Shown here: positions 45,171-57,599 of the stretch, piece after piece
Numbering within the stretch: the stretch's first letter is position 1
How the letters are laid out: every line of letters begins with the position of its first letter
Assembly: GCA_015680685.1 (NCBI GenBank)
Contig: MNCI01005012.1
Span: 335,287-393,769 of the forward strand
Length of the DNA: 58,483 nt
Direction of reading: 5' to 3'
From: Gnetum montanum
Lineage: Eukaryota > Streptophyta > Gnetopsida > Gnetales > Gnetaceae
The notes under the pieces: generated by a model
Told to the model about the DNA's origin: nothing
Databases searched by the model: none
What the model saw: only the letters and a program-made list of their open reading frames with translations
Translations under genes and position numbers: made by a program

Positions 45171-47372
45171 TTTAGATCTCCTCCTTCAAACTCAGTTGTG
45201 GGGGAGATGGCCACCTGTGCTAATCATCAATATGGCTGCTCAGTTTTTCTACTTTTTATTTTCCACCTTTTTATTTTACAACTCATTTATTTTACAAATT
45301 TTTGGAAGTTCAAATTTTTCTAATTTTTTACCATCGTTAGTACCTTTGACCCTTTCTTAAGTATTTTACATTTTCTTATATATTTTACTTTGTTTTGTTT
45401 TGATTCAAGTGTGATATTTCCTCATTTTTGCTAATAAAATTGCTTTATTACCATAGGACACAGTGTTGCTATTGTTGTTTACTAATGATGGTTTGTGCTT
45501 AATGTTATAATTGTTGATGTTTGGTTTTTATTTTTGAATTTTAATGTCTTATGACTTTGGCATGGTTTATTTTGCATGGAACAGGTAGTGAGTCCACATC
45601 ATTCGCCCATCTAATGAACTCTATGGTTTTCCTTGTTTTGGGAATTTGAGATCCCTTTCATTAAAGAAACTTTTAATCAATTGGTGACCTTGGTAGTTCT
45701 GGAATTAGGAAGGATTCAAAGGTTTGTAAAGGGTGTGACTTCAAGGGGACTTTACTCTTTGTACTCTTCTACTTGCTTGAGTGCTTAAGTATTTCTCACA
45801 AACTTCTTACCATTCCATACCAACCACTAATAGGAAGTCAAATAAGAGTCTTTACATGGTGTGGTTCCCATCCAATAACTAAATAAATAATGATGAAAAC
45901 TCAAAGCACATCCTTAGACATGAATAAGTCCTTGCATAGTGTGGTTTCCATTTTAAAAAAATACACAATAATGGGAATTCAAAGTACATCCCTTGGACAA
46001 ATAAACAGGCTACAAGCACTAGTTATGGAACTTCAAAGACATGCACCTATGCTTGAAAGCCCCCTCTAACTAAAGCCCTCTCTCACTTCCTATTTATCTC
46101 TTTTCTCCTCCTTATGGAATGGTGGTTGCTTTGTGGAAGCACTCTTGTGTCTCGTGTGAGTGGATTGGTCTTAGATTGATGATGTGAAGTCAGTGAAAGT
46201 GAATGGTTTTGGTCCAGACTGAGAATGGATCTGCCTAGGTCATTTTAAACATAAATTCCATAAGGAACTTCTTATGACCTCAATTTGAAACTCCATTCCA
46301 CCTTCTCTATCATCCATCCATGTTACCAGAACTCACCTCACTACTGTGTTCTATATTATGCTCTATGTCTTGGTCTAATGTGTTGGAATTGTTGAGTAGA
46401 TTCTTTTTGGTTGGTCCTTAACTTTTCATAATCATTAAATTGACTATGGAACCTAAGGACTCTTTAGTTGAGGTTATGCAAGGGTAAAAAGGGCATGAGC
46501 CTACTATGAGGAGGACACACTTGCATAGCTTTTGGTTTGGTTAATTAAGGTTCCTTACCTTTGACATTGCTACAACCCTACCTTTCGCATATTCCATTGA
46601 GTATTCCACTTAGTGCTCCTTAACCTTTTATTTCATTGATCCCCTGAATCAATTTTTCTCCATTTTTTCAAATTTATGAGCTTCAACACCCTCTTCTCAT
46701 GTTTTCATATTATTCTTGGCCTTTTGAGCTTTCATTTGATCCTAACTTCATTCAAAAACTCTTTATATTTTGCAAGTTTGACCAAAATCAATAGTAATCT
46801 ACAGTGGTCAAAGGCTATGTTGTCAAGGCCTTGACGACATAGCCTCCCTCATTAACAAGGCCCAATTGACTAGGCCTCGTTGACGCAGTCCAAAAATCCT
46901 ATATATAACACCATGCACTTAGGAATTTTTTGTCATTTGCTCATAATACATGGGGATTTTTTGTAATTTTTCAGAGCCCAAAACATTCCAAAGCTCATAA
47001 CTTCCCAACTGTTTGTCCAAATCACTATATTCTTCAACCCTACACTTACCAGAGGTAAGATATTTATCATGGGGGCCACAAACCTTAAGGTTTCTGATGA
47101 AAAATCGATGAAATATTTTGGAAATTTTTTCTAACTCCCCAAAAGGGTTAATAACCTTAACATATAAACATCAACTTTTTTCAATAGTTAACCCTTCCAA
47201 CAATCTCTAGGATGATTTATTAATAATAACACATGAATAAATAATAATTTAAGTAATTAAATCAGCCATAATCATAACTTAGCCAAGTGTGACTATTCCA
47301 AAGAGATAAAGGTATTCCAATTGCTTCATGTTACACAACAATTGCTAACCCTTGGTCTTATTGTGATTACAG
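45171..47372 (+). mobile_element. spacer, candidate internal promoter and leader intron, element 8
   Basis: Noncoding, T-rich, and shared with elements 4 and 5. A TATA-like TCCTATATATAAC lies at 46898-46910. About 150 bases on is a consensus donor AGAG/GTAAGA (intron start 47055). TTGCTAACC near 47342-47350 fits a branch point 20-30 nt before the acceptor TGATTACAG ending 47372, which abuts the ATG at 47373. The predicted intron is 318 nt. Confidence 0.55.
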
Positions 47373-48898
47373 ATGGCACCAAAACCTAAATGCCTATACG
47401 ATGGAGAACCCTGTCAACCATGGGAGAAATAGCCCAAAACTAGAAGGGGCCAATAGGAACAAGTCCAAGAATTTTCAGAGGTAACCCATGCAACAGGGCC
47501 TCTTCAAGAGGAGTCCAAACTAGAATCTGTTCGACAAATTCCAAAAGAAGAAGTGCCTACAAAATAATCACAATGCCTAAACCCTTGCAAAGGCTTGCAA
47601 TCACTTTAACTTAAGTCTATCTTGACATCATCAAGTCCCAAGAAATTCAAAGATCAGTTCTTCAAGAGATCAACTTTGGGTCATTCTTAGAGAAAGCTCC
47701 AGCAAATGTTAGGACACAACTACAAACCTCTCCCATTTGGCCAATAATCACATCCAGTTGGGAGTGGTACATGGGAGATACATATCTCTTTTGGAGCAAT
47801 AGAAGGCTAACGTCCATTGTCAAAGTCAAGGACATTTAAGTGTTCTACTCAGCAGAAGCTATCACACAAGCACTTGGGTTGCCTAACACTGGAACATAGT
47901 TGGTAGAACGAGGCCAAGAAGGAGTGGACCCAACGATGCTATAAGGTTTATTGTAAGGAGTATAGTGCACTCACACTGATGGAGCACATCTATTTTAAAA
48001 TCATAGCCTATCACCTCAACCCAACAGTGAGGCCAAGCAAGGTGACTACCTTCTCCACTCGAACATGAATTGCTCTAAGTGGGAAATTTTTCATCAACCT
48101 TGTAAACTGCTCTACTTGGAGATCAAGAAGTTTTTCAAAGAAAATGAACGTGGAAGGAAAACCCTATCCTTTCCATGCCTTATTCAAAAACCCTGCAAAA
48201 GGGCAGGAATTGTTCACTACTTCAAATATACACTCAAGCATACTTCTTTGGCCTCATGGTCTAAGATCATGAAAGAGAAGATGCTAGTGATGACCCAAGA
48301 AGAGGAGTAACCACCACCACCACCCACTCAAGAAACAACATTGAAGGCCCATGTAGCCATTGAGCATTTGTGCAAAATTTGAGAACACTCTGAAGTGAAC
48401 AAGAGCAACATGTAGAAATGAGTGGGGAAGATCCATCTATATACCGACTGACAGTGAGTCACCTTAATGAGGTGGCCTGAACAATTAGCCAGATGGAGAG
48501 GGGTGGACCAATTTTTTCTACCCAATGAACATAGTTTCCTACAAGGTTGGATCCCAACACTCGAGACGTAACAGTGTCTTTATCTCAACACCATCTATTC
48601 CCAAAAATCTTTGGGAACGCCACCACTTTCTTGGTGCATTTGGAGGAAGGCAAAGGGGTAGCTCTCTTGGTGATGTAGCACCAAGGGAAACAAACAATGA
48701 CTAAAGTTATTGCTGACCATGTAGCTAAAGCATTAAATGAACCCACAATGTTGGTACTAGATGTCTCTGCACTTCAAGATTTGCAGATGTCCACAAGCAT
48801 GGTCAGCAGAAATTTGAATGCATCCTAGCATGAACAATTGCTGGAATGATTGGTGGGAACCAGGCAACTAATTCCATATATCTTTGATTTTCTAGAAG
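47373..48898 (+). pseudogene. accessory ORF of element 8, truncated
   Basis: Same ORF as at 26760: starts ATGGCACCAAAACC (MAPKPKCLYDGEPCQPW). The conserved block SALTLMEHIYFKIIAYHLN lies near 47970-48025 and the open stretch 48065-48310 has GRKTLSFPCLIQKPCKRAG. EEE then a proline run follows (48300-48325). A frameshift lies between the start and 48065, and TAG stops are frequent. It ends near 48898 where family B sequence takes over, so the coiled-coil C-terminus is missing. Function unknown; see the element 5 copy. Confidence 0.6.
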
Positions 48899-49220
48899 AC
48901 AAGGCTCAAAATAACAAGTTGAGAACCATTGACCTTGAATTTATAGAAGAGGAGCACATGTAGATACTTGATAGCATCAAATGGTACCAAGAGAAGCAAT
49001 AGTAAAAGCACTGTTACAATCAACATCAATGCCTGATTAGGAGAGGGGACCTAATCCTCAAGGTTGTTCATGAACCTATGGACAAATTCTCAACCAACTA
49101 GGAAGGGCCTTTCTTGGTCACCAAGGCCTATGACAATAGAGCATTCAAGTTTGCTGATTTTGATAGCAATGAGTTTGCAAACCCAATAAACCATTCATAC
49201 CTAAAGTCGTATTATGCCTA
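48899..49220 (+). pseudogene. integrase C-terminal relic of element 7
   Basis: IDLEFIEEEHM leads to RRGDLILKVVHEPMDKF (about 49035-49090) and EGPFLVTKAYDNRAFKF (about 49107-49155), then NHSYLKSYYA and a stop. This is the GDLVL...GKLSPNWEGPY...LKxYY C-terminus typical of Tat-type integrases. It shows that family B once had a full pol, which element 6 lacks. Confidence 0.78.
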
Positions 49221-49254
49221 GTATGCAACGCTGCATCAATGACAAAGCAAGGTA

Positions 49255-49700
49255 AGCAAGAGTCCACTATGATTATAAACTAGCAAAGATAGTTCACTAT
49301 GAGTATAAATTGGCATAGATAGTCAACTATGACTATAAACTAGCACACACCCATCCACTCTAATGTTAAACTGGCATAGCAAGTCTGCTATGACTATAAA
49401 CTAGCACAACTCGTCCCTGGGCTATGACGTTAAACTAGCACCCACAACACACTCATTCGCTATGATGTTAAATTGGCACAGTAAGTCCACTATGATTATA
49501 AACTGGCACAACTCGTCCTTACATCATGACATTAAACTACCATAGCAGCCATTGTCCACTACAACATTAAACTAGCACACAACAGCCTACTAGGACTATA
49601 AACTAGCACATCATGATCTACAAGGACCTTAAGTTGAGTTCACAATCTACTAAGACCTTAAACTAGCATAGCATGTGGTCTACCAGGACCTTAAACTGGG
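49255..49700. repeat. 3' UTR tandem repeats of element 7
   Basis: About fifteen imperfect units with cores ACTATAAACTAGCACA, GTTAAACTGGCA and ACCTTAAACT, the same array as 36036-36290 but longer. Confidence 0.8.
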
Positions 49701-51308
49701 TTTGCAGTTTTACACGCATAGCCCAACACACATGGTTCTACAAACAAGTAAGCCTGAATATTTCCAATCCTTCATCATCTGCCCACATCTTGATGGGCTG
49801 AGTGGAAAAAGGCATTGCAGTTCCAGAACGGAGTTCACACCATTAAGAAAAAGCCTCTAGAACATTTGCAACATTACCACCCTTAGCATTTTGCTGATCC
49901 TCTAGAGATTCCCTTGGGAATTTTGCTGACCTTCCAGAGCTATCACCATCATCACTAGTAGTAGCACCCCCAGGCTATGCCAATGGCATTACCAACCTTG
50001 GGTGTTTCATTATTGGTTATAGCTCTCACCATCAACACCACCCACTGGAGTCCTAGTAGTACTATGGCCCAACCACAACACTACCATCCTCTAGCCCTCA
50101 CCATTGCTTGGGCTTGGAAGTGCATCTAGCAGCATGACTCCTTGCCAAAGTTCTTATCCTCAGTGTGAAGTCTCGAGCACCTACACTGCCATCACCCTCG
50201 ACCACCTCACTAGCCTCCCTTGGGTGCTCACTTCTAGTGTGGCTACTAGAGCTTTTGCAACTTTCTAGCTCTAGCACCTATACTAGCCTTCCTACTTTGG
50301 CACTACAAGCACTTGCAACTAGTCCAGCACTTGCAATACTTGTAGCACCCTTACAACCAGTAGTTTTCTCTTATTTCACATGTTTTGTAGTTGTTTTCTT
50401 ATCTTCTCTATGTTGTGTTTGTAGGATGAAGCTCCAAAGATAGTCATTCAAAGGCACATTTCATCACAGCGGCAAGGAACCACATTGCTTCGACATGCTT
50501 GGTTGGACTTGCCAAGCCACTAGAGATGCACATCCCTATTATCTTGTTATAGCCTACTTGCATTTACCCTCTTTATCTTACATTTTCCCCACCTTCCTTA
50601 CAAGCTTTTCCAATGCACATGGCACCCTTCTTTCAGTTGACTGCAAAACCCATGATGGTTGTAATGTAAATCATCCCATGGGAAGCCTTTATGGACTGTT
50701 CAAAGCCCAAGTGGATGTAACGCAACTCATCCTGGTTAGAAAACACCCATCCTATAGATGTGATATGGTTGCCTCTAAGTAAAGGCCATCAGGTGGCACA
50801 TTGTTCACTCGATGATGAGCATCTTACAATTAGCATCTCAAAAAAAGTGGGGTAAAACATATCCCCAAGTAAAATCTAGCAAAGCTGCAATTTCACAACA
50901 ACACTAAATTCACATTGGCCTTCTCATAAACACTCTGACAAGAGGCCAACATGTCAGGGGTAAGCCATTTTGGTGCCATGGAAAAAGGTTCTCTCATAAG
51001 CACTTCAATGAGAGGCCATCGTTTGACGACAAGCCACCCTGGTGTCACAATCATAGTCAATTGTGTTGACTCCACATCTTGCAGCATGATACATCATTTA
51101 CATCTCATTCCTCCCTTGCTATCCCCAAGGCAATTCCCTACACCCATTACCTACAGCAAGCCATGACCGTTAGCACTCTTGAGCCCAACGAAGTACCATT
51201 TGATCGGGTACCAACGAGTGATGTTGGTGTCATGCCTGCTGTGGTGTTTCAAGTTCCTTGTTGAAGTCTCTTGGGTCACTCCTCCAAATGTCAACAAAGA
51301 GGGGCCAA
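49701..51308 (+). mobile_element. rest of the 3' UTR of element 7
   Basis: Aligns in blocks with 36290-37511 of element 6 (for example GGATGAAGC, then CATTTCATCACAGCGGCAAG versus CACCTCATTGCAACAACAAG). Open frames here (49675-51264) are short, with no recognisable domain. Confidence 0.6.
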
Positions 51309-53030
51309 TGAAACACCATCAAATTTAGGCAAAAGCACTTCAATTGCAAATTTGTCTAAGTGTCAACACAAGACAAGTTTTTTCCAAGTGTTGTGCTACA
51401 CTCTCATTGTGCCTGCTATGCTTTGGAGCATAGCTAGCATAGCATGAAACTCATGACTAGATTTGCAAAATTTTCCAAGTGTTAAATAACAGTTGTAGAA
51501 ACGTTTTTATGTGTCCTACTATGCTCCCATACCTCCTACTATGCTATCCAATGTAGCAAGTGTAGCAGCACTCTGGTGGCCAGTTTGCACTAGTGTCAAG
51601 CCAGAAGTTGTCAAGCTAGTTTAGCATGAAAGAAGCATTTGGCATATCTAACTCCTGAAGCTACCCCTCCTGCTATGCTCCTAAGTGGATCTGGTGTAGT
51701 AAGAATAAGGACTATAATTTTTGCCAAATTTTTTCAAGTGTCCATGCTACATCTTGGCTCATCCTGCTATGTTCACAAGCATAACAGCACTAGACTGCAA
51801 TCTTTTGCAAAATTTGCCTAACTATTGGGTTACGCTCTAGAGCATAGCTATCGTAGCAACATGAAACTGCCTCCAAAAGCTTCTAGAGCTTAACATAGGT
51901 CTTCATTCTAGCTTCAGCACTCCTCTGACAAGTAAGATCAGCAACTTGCATCCCCTTTGCACCCCCCCTATGTCCCAAAATTGTACATATGCTCAGTCCC
52001 ACTCAAAAGAGGGCAAAGTGTGGTCCTAGAGTATAGCCTTGAAATTGCACTATTTTACATTGTTTGCAAGTACATTGCGATCTTGGCACATGTTGTCTTG
52101 GTAGCGTAGCCATAGTATGATAGTCTCTCAGGGTCTAGTGAGGCATACCAAAGCATAGCACCAATTACTCTAGTGGGAGCATAGAAAAGGTTAGTGTAGA
52201 CCCACCTACCTCTTTGCCACATGGAACTCAATCCGCACATCACACTAACCATAAGCCTATAAATACCCTTACATTCCACACTCTAAGGGTTGGTAATTCA
52301 TTCTAATGATGAACATTCGAAGCACTTGGTTAGCAAATCCAAGTAGCAGTTGGCATTTTTAGAATACCACTTGGCACCCAAGGCACCTTGAGCACCCCGC
52401 ACACTAAAGTGTATCAACACCTTAGCAAAACCTTTGCATTCCATTTAGCACTGTAGCACACCGTAGCCTACAGGACATGGCAACAACCAACCTAGTAAGC
52501 ATAGACTCTACAAAGGATATCAGTCTTCACCCTAAGACCCCCTAGAGACTATGGCTACACTACTACTATGCCTATCTATACATCGTGTACCTCCTCAAAG
52601 ATCATTTGTAATTTCTACACTCCACATCTAGGGTGGTACCATTCTTTCTCTCAAACTCTGTTGCATTTCAAGCATTCTCTTTGACATTCAATACCACATT
52701 CACACTTTTTTGCCACATTACACGTTTTTGCACAATTGCACTACCATTCTCAGGCTAGGAAACCCTACTATGCTCAAGATTAGTTGGTCCTGATACTTCT
52801 GAAAATGTTGTTAGAATGTTTATCATTATCTCATAATATCAGCACTTGCATCTCAGCTAACCATGCCACCCCTCGGTTGCACCCAATCGATAAAGTCCTT
52901 ATTTGATCGACAAGACCGTCCAAGGCACTTTGCCTCCATTTCCCAACAAAGGCCCTCACATGGAGGTGGGGTTAAGGTTGTGCACCCACAAACCCCTCAG
53001 TGTTCCAGCCATCAACATTTTCAATCGCTA
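51309..53030 (+). repeat. 3' LTR of element 7
   Basis: Starts TGAAACACC after the polypurine tract and ends ATCGCTA, where elements have CATCATA. TATA box CCTATAAATA at about 52256-52265. It contains the same CTAAGTGTC and GCATAGC words, but no clear hairpin array. It is about 170 bp longer than the 5' LTR of element 6. Confidence 0.78.
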
Positions 53031-53105
53031 CAATAGCCTCATCGACTGGGTCTTGTCAAAGAGGCCTAGTTGACACATCATATCATGCATCGACATGGCC
53101 CCATA
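53031..53105 (+). repeat. fragment of family A U3
   Basis: CTCATCGACTGGGTC, GACACATCATATC and ATCGACATGGCCCCATAA resemble the repeated CATCGACATAGC words of family A LTR U3 (29660-29760). It suggests that element 7 entered or recombined with a family A copy. Confidence 0.45.
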
Positions 53106-55433
53106 AAAGTAAATTCAACAAGCAAATTCATAAAAAATAATCTTATTCACTACTAAAACACTTTGTAAACCATAAGTACAAGCTTCTACTTGGCTAGCCA
53201 ATAATTGTCAAGAATTGCAAACACTAGAACTATTATAAAATTTGACAATTTTTTAAATTAGAATTCTGAGGTAATAAACTTTAGAGAAATGAAGTTTTTT
53301 CAAACATGCCAATATCAAAGACTCTCTAGATCCTATAAACTCATATAGGCAAATTCAATAAGACATTACTATTAAATTGCTCAAGATGCTTTTCTAAGAT
53401 AACATAAGGTCTTATATCACAAACCATAATAGAAGTCTAATATTATGTAAAACGAAGCTATAAGAATAATCTAGAAAATCCAAAAATTAAATGCCAAGCA
53501 CATTACTATCTAGACCATTAGCTAAGTAACTAAAACAAAATGTAAAGTAAGGCACTGCTGGGATTAAAACAAAGTAGCCGAATTGATATCTTTAGCACTC
53601 CAAGCTTTCACAATCTTTGATGGTGCTTCTAACAATTTTCTCCCCCCCAAAAAAAATCTACTTTCATTCCACACTTGAAGCCCTTTTATAGTAGCTTCAT
53701 GGCAGCTTCATTCATCATTAAAGGGTAAGGTGATTATTAAATATCTAGGGACTATATTTATAACTAACTTAAGAAGTTATAACTTCTATTGGAAGTTATA
53801 AGAAAATCAAGCCATAGTTGGCAGGTGTCTTCTCAGCAATTACAACCTTACAAATATCAAGGAGATTTATTTATAACTTCCATTGAAATTTTTTAATTCC
53901 CAAAGAAACTAAAGTTATAATTATTAAATGATTATAAATTCCCCCCTTTTTAATTTGTAAACTTTCTATTTAAAATTGCTAGTTATAATTCGAATAAACC
54001 ATAGCTTTTTATTTATGATGATTTGTTTCTCTAAAATAAAATTGTTATTAAGGAAATATGACCTTAATATATGTGGTTTCATATTTGGTGTGCCTCACAT
54101 TGGTGTTTGAGCTTTGTGGCTATCATGCCCACTATCATGCTGCCTCCATCATGCACGATTCTTATGTGTCTTGTATCCCCTACTTTTGCTCCTAGATCCT
54201 ACTGCTATAGTTCTATAGGCATGGCACTCCTGCCAACATCATCCTTGGTCTCTACATTCATTATTTAGCTTGGTGCTACTTCAAGATAGCTAGCTCCATC
54301 ATGAACAAGAAATTTGTAGATTCAAACCTTGCTCTGGCTCTTACCATGTTAACACCTTACTACCACATGACCCTCTATGAGGTGAAACTCATGCATGGGT
54401 GGTTGAAAAGGAGCTTTCATTCAAATTTTTAGTGCTTCTATGAAAAAATTTGTTGTGATGAATACCCTTTCTTAGGATTCTTCAACCTACATTTTAAAAA
54501 AATATATATATGATAGTCGTTGCTTTAGGAATTCTTTTGACTTTGAATGTGGAGTCAAATTCTGGAATGTTGCTTTTGCATAAATATTCTTATGAATTGC
54601 AAGGCTTGTGTTCTTCTACAAGTTATAGAAATTTTATTTACTTGCTGCACTTCATATTGCCATGTTTTTTCTGTGACAAGGGTTTTTCTTCCAGAATAAT
54701 GATGAAGTTTTTTTTATACAATTTTGTTGAATTTTTCAACCACAGTTTAACAAGAATCTTATTAACTTTGTTTGCTTTGTGTTGAAATTATGATATTTTT
54801 ATACCAACATTCATCAAATGCTACTAAGCCTTTGAACTAAACATTTTCCTCTTGTTTTGTTTGAAATTCATAACTCTATAACCTAATTTTCTGCCACCAT
54901 AGATTGAATACAACATTATGAATTACAATGACCATAGCATAACAATGGATCTTTACATAATGCAATTACTTATCAATTTTTCTAAGAAGTTCTTGCACAG
55001 TTTCAAGGAAAATGGATGCACAAATTTATCCACTTTATTTTTTATCATTCTTTGAAATGTCCAATTTACCACTAAAATTGAAATTGATAAACTGATACAA
55101 TGTAAAAACCAATGATGATGTGATTGCAATACATTATCCTGCAATTCCCAAATCATTTCCCAAAGTTCACCTCCACCATTAAATATATTTTTACATGGGA
55201 AAACCACAATTATTCATCCTTAAGCTACAAATACCTTACTAAGCTTTCATTAATTCCATGCCTTTCAAATTATGAACACAAACTCAAAATGTGCACACCT
55301 TGAATATAAAGAGCATCTTTAAATTTTTTTCCTTTTATCTTCCAATCACCATTGAAAAGCTAAATTGGGCAATTTAGTTATTAACATTATATCATAAAAT
55401 CTAATCCATCAAAATGGTGTAAATGTGACAACC
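53106..55433. other. AT-rich DNA, no gene recognised
   Basis: Open frames at 54071-54268, 54510-54785 and 54953-55207 have no recognisable domain and biased composition. A C-run/A-run (CCCCCCCAAAAAAAA) is at about 53641-53656. It could hold an unclassified repeat. Confidence 0.4.
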
Positions 55434-56095
55434 CAAATATGCTAGATCTACAAGATTTTACATCAATTAAAACAAAACCCAACCCCGATCTGTGCAAAAC
55501 CTAGTGAACTAAAACATCCATGAAAAGGGTGCTAAGATTACTCACCTAGATGTTGCTAGCTTTTGTTACTTGAGTTCATGTGCTTCCTAGACTAGCAAGC
55601 TCCTCACACTCTTCCAACCTAATAGCCCCCCAACCAAATAGCTACAAGACTAAGAATGATTTGGGTTAAGGGAGTGGATGGTACTTAAAGGCTTCTTGCC
55701 TACTTCATTTGCCCCCAACCCATGTGACCTAGCTAACCTCTCTCATCTACCTCTAAGATCCATGTGACTCATCTACCTTTCTCTACTTTAATCTCAGCAA
55801 TAACCAAAGTAAAATTAAAATTAAAAATTACATGAATAAAGCATATTCCATGCCATCATAGCCATACCATGTCCATGCCATGGCCTTCATGAGAACCTAC
55901 AACAACTCATTCACATGGTTAGTGCACACCAATGATAGGTAAAAATCATCAATCATGCATAAAAATAAGTAAACATGAGTAATACAAAATTATCATATGC
56001 TAAGAAAAATTAAGTATGCATATAGAAAATTAATATTAATATTACTCACCATCCTCAAAAATTATGCAACCTTTACGAATATATGGGTTGTAGCA
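55434..56095 (-). repeat. 3' LTR of a chromovirus (minus strand)
   Basis: Plus-strand ends TGTGACAACCCA and TGGGTTGTAGCA are inverted copies of each other (TG...CA). On the minus strand the LTR starts TGCTACAACCC right after a polypurine tract, the typical chromovirus arrangement. Length 662 bp. Confidence 0.8.
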
Positions 56096-56719
56096 TTCTC
56101 CCCTCCTTTAAGAATCTTCCTTTTAGAAGACTTCAGGATGGGCTGCATACATATTAGACTCAAGTTCCCAAGTTGACTCTTGAGAACCATGATGACTCCA
56201 CAAGACTTTCACCATTGGAACTAATTTGCTACGCAGCTGACCTACTATTCAATCTATAATTTTACTTGGACATTCAACATAGAAGCCATCAGTCTAATGT
56301 TGCACTTCAAACCAATCTAATACATGGCTTTCATTAGGAACATAACATCGTAACCTGGATACATGGAATACATCATGCATGCTAAACAGTTCCAGTGGTA
56401 GACTCATCCATATGCCACCTCTCTGATGCACTACAAAATATCAAGGGAACCTATGTAACAAGGTGTTAATTTACCTTTTCACTCAAAGCACATCAAGTCC
56501 TTCAATAGAGAGATTCAAATGAACAACTTGTCTCTTATTGCAAACTCAAGAGGCCTTCTTCTAGGATTGGCATAGCTCACTTGATGATCTTGAGCAACCT
56601 TGAGCTACTTTCAAATTACCTTTATTTGATTTGTGGTGTGAAGGATGATGTCAAAGCTAATCTATTGTCTATCATCAAATGCATCCCAATACAATGGTAT
56701 TCTACAACGTCTTTTATAT
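56096..56719 (-). pseudogene. chromovirus integrase C-terminus and chromodomain relic (minus strand)
   Basis: The polypurine tract AAAGGAGGGGAGAA lies at 56109-56096 (minus). Read on the minus strand, frames from about 56620 down show AQDHQVSYANPRRRPLEF and KGKLTPCYIGSLDIL (integrase C-terminal GPY/F-like region). Then come WFEVQHQTDGFYVE and QLRSKLVPMVKVLWSHHGSQESTWELE, the chromodomain end (VLW...ATWE...). Between 56620 and 56719 a decayed HPQTDG region can be guessed. Several frameshifts. It is cut at 56719 by the LTR of element 9. Confidence 0.78.
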
Positions 56720-57560
56720 TGATGAATCATGGTTTATCAGGTGCTAATATCAAAACCTTGACATTGGACCCTTGACATTGGACCCTTGACATCGAACCCT
56801 TGGCGTTGGACCCTTGACATCAAACCCTCGATATCAGGTATGTGATATCACAGCCTGGGTAACGATATCGGATACATGATATCGCGGTTCCTGTGTAAGC
56901 CTATAAATACCACATTTAGGCGCACAGGAAGGAAGAGTCAGTAGGTCATAGAAGTTGACTCTTTTTGTTTATATTTTCCTCTCAACTTCTTCCCCCAATG
57001 CATGCCCGTAGTGTGATGATTGTAATTGTAGGACACCTTTATTCGAGTGTGAAGTACTTGGACACGCACATGACCAACAATAAAGATCGAGATCACTTCA
57101 CCATTGTAGCATCCACTTAACTCTTAATTGCTTTAAGTGTTATTTATTGTTTTCTTTAGTTAATATTTACTTTCTTGACATTTACATTATATGTTGTTAA
57201 TGCAAAATGAGTACGACTTAATCACAGGCATTTAAGTGTGACTACTTGGTATCTTAGTAGCATACCTAGGACATGCGCCTGGTAATCCTAGCAGTAGTAC
57301 ACGAGGTCCAAGATGTGTACAAATGATTAATGGATGGATGCTCATTACACTTAGGCTAGCTTAGACTCTCTTCACCCTTTTCCTATTAGCTTAAACAAAG
57401 TTATTTCCATTGTTCCTAGGAGTAGCACTAGTTAGGACCACATCATACACCTCACTTTGGACTAAACCATACGTGACAAAGCAAATACTAGTCTAGGTGG
57501 GAAGATACTGAATTACGATCAACGTGTAACAATCTAAATACCACAACTAGTCCATCTATT
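56720..57560 (+). repeat. 5' LTR of divergent family A element 9
   Basis: Starts TGATGAATC. U3 contains 14-bp tandem repeats and GATATC palindromes. TATAAA 56902-56907 and AATAAA 57079-57084 (CAACAATAAAG, as in the other LTRs). U5 shares TTAGTAGCATACC, GGTAATCCTAGCAG and CCAAGATGTGTAC. The 3' boundary is unclear: no CTCATCA or PBS was found, so the end given is approximate. Confidence 0.65.
56756..56885. repeat. 14-bp tandem repeat and GATATC cluster in U3 of element 9
   Basis: CCTTGACATTGGAC-like units, about five copies (56756-56828), then four GATATC hexamers within about 50 bp (56829-56885), upstream of the TATA box. Confidence 0.8.
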
Positions 57561-57599
57561 TAGATTAGTTACATCATACAAGATTTTTGTAACAAAGTA

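Larger units (their letters stand above)
39919..48898 (+). mobile_element. family A Ty3/gypsy element 8, 3' truncated
   Basis: Order: partial 5' LTR, PBS, gag, protease, RT stub, integrase, spacer, accessory ORF. The RT, RNase H and integrase N-terminus are deleted near 44366. The left LTR edge is lost at the N at 39918. The right edge is lost near 48898, where family B integrase sequence begins. Confidence 0.82.
48899..53030 (+). mobile_element. family B element 7, 3' part
   Basis: Integrase C-terminus, 3' UTR with tandem repeats, polypurine tract (51296-51308) and 3' LTR (51309-53030). The 5' part is absent: the left edge abuts the element 8 accessory ORF. Family A U3-like sequence follows on the right. 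Confidence 0.8.

Noticed and set aside
54071-55207. Short open frames as genes
   Set aside because: AT-rich, no domain, no splice structure that would join them.
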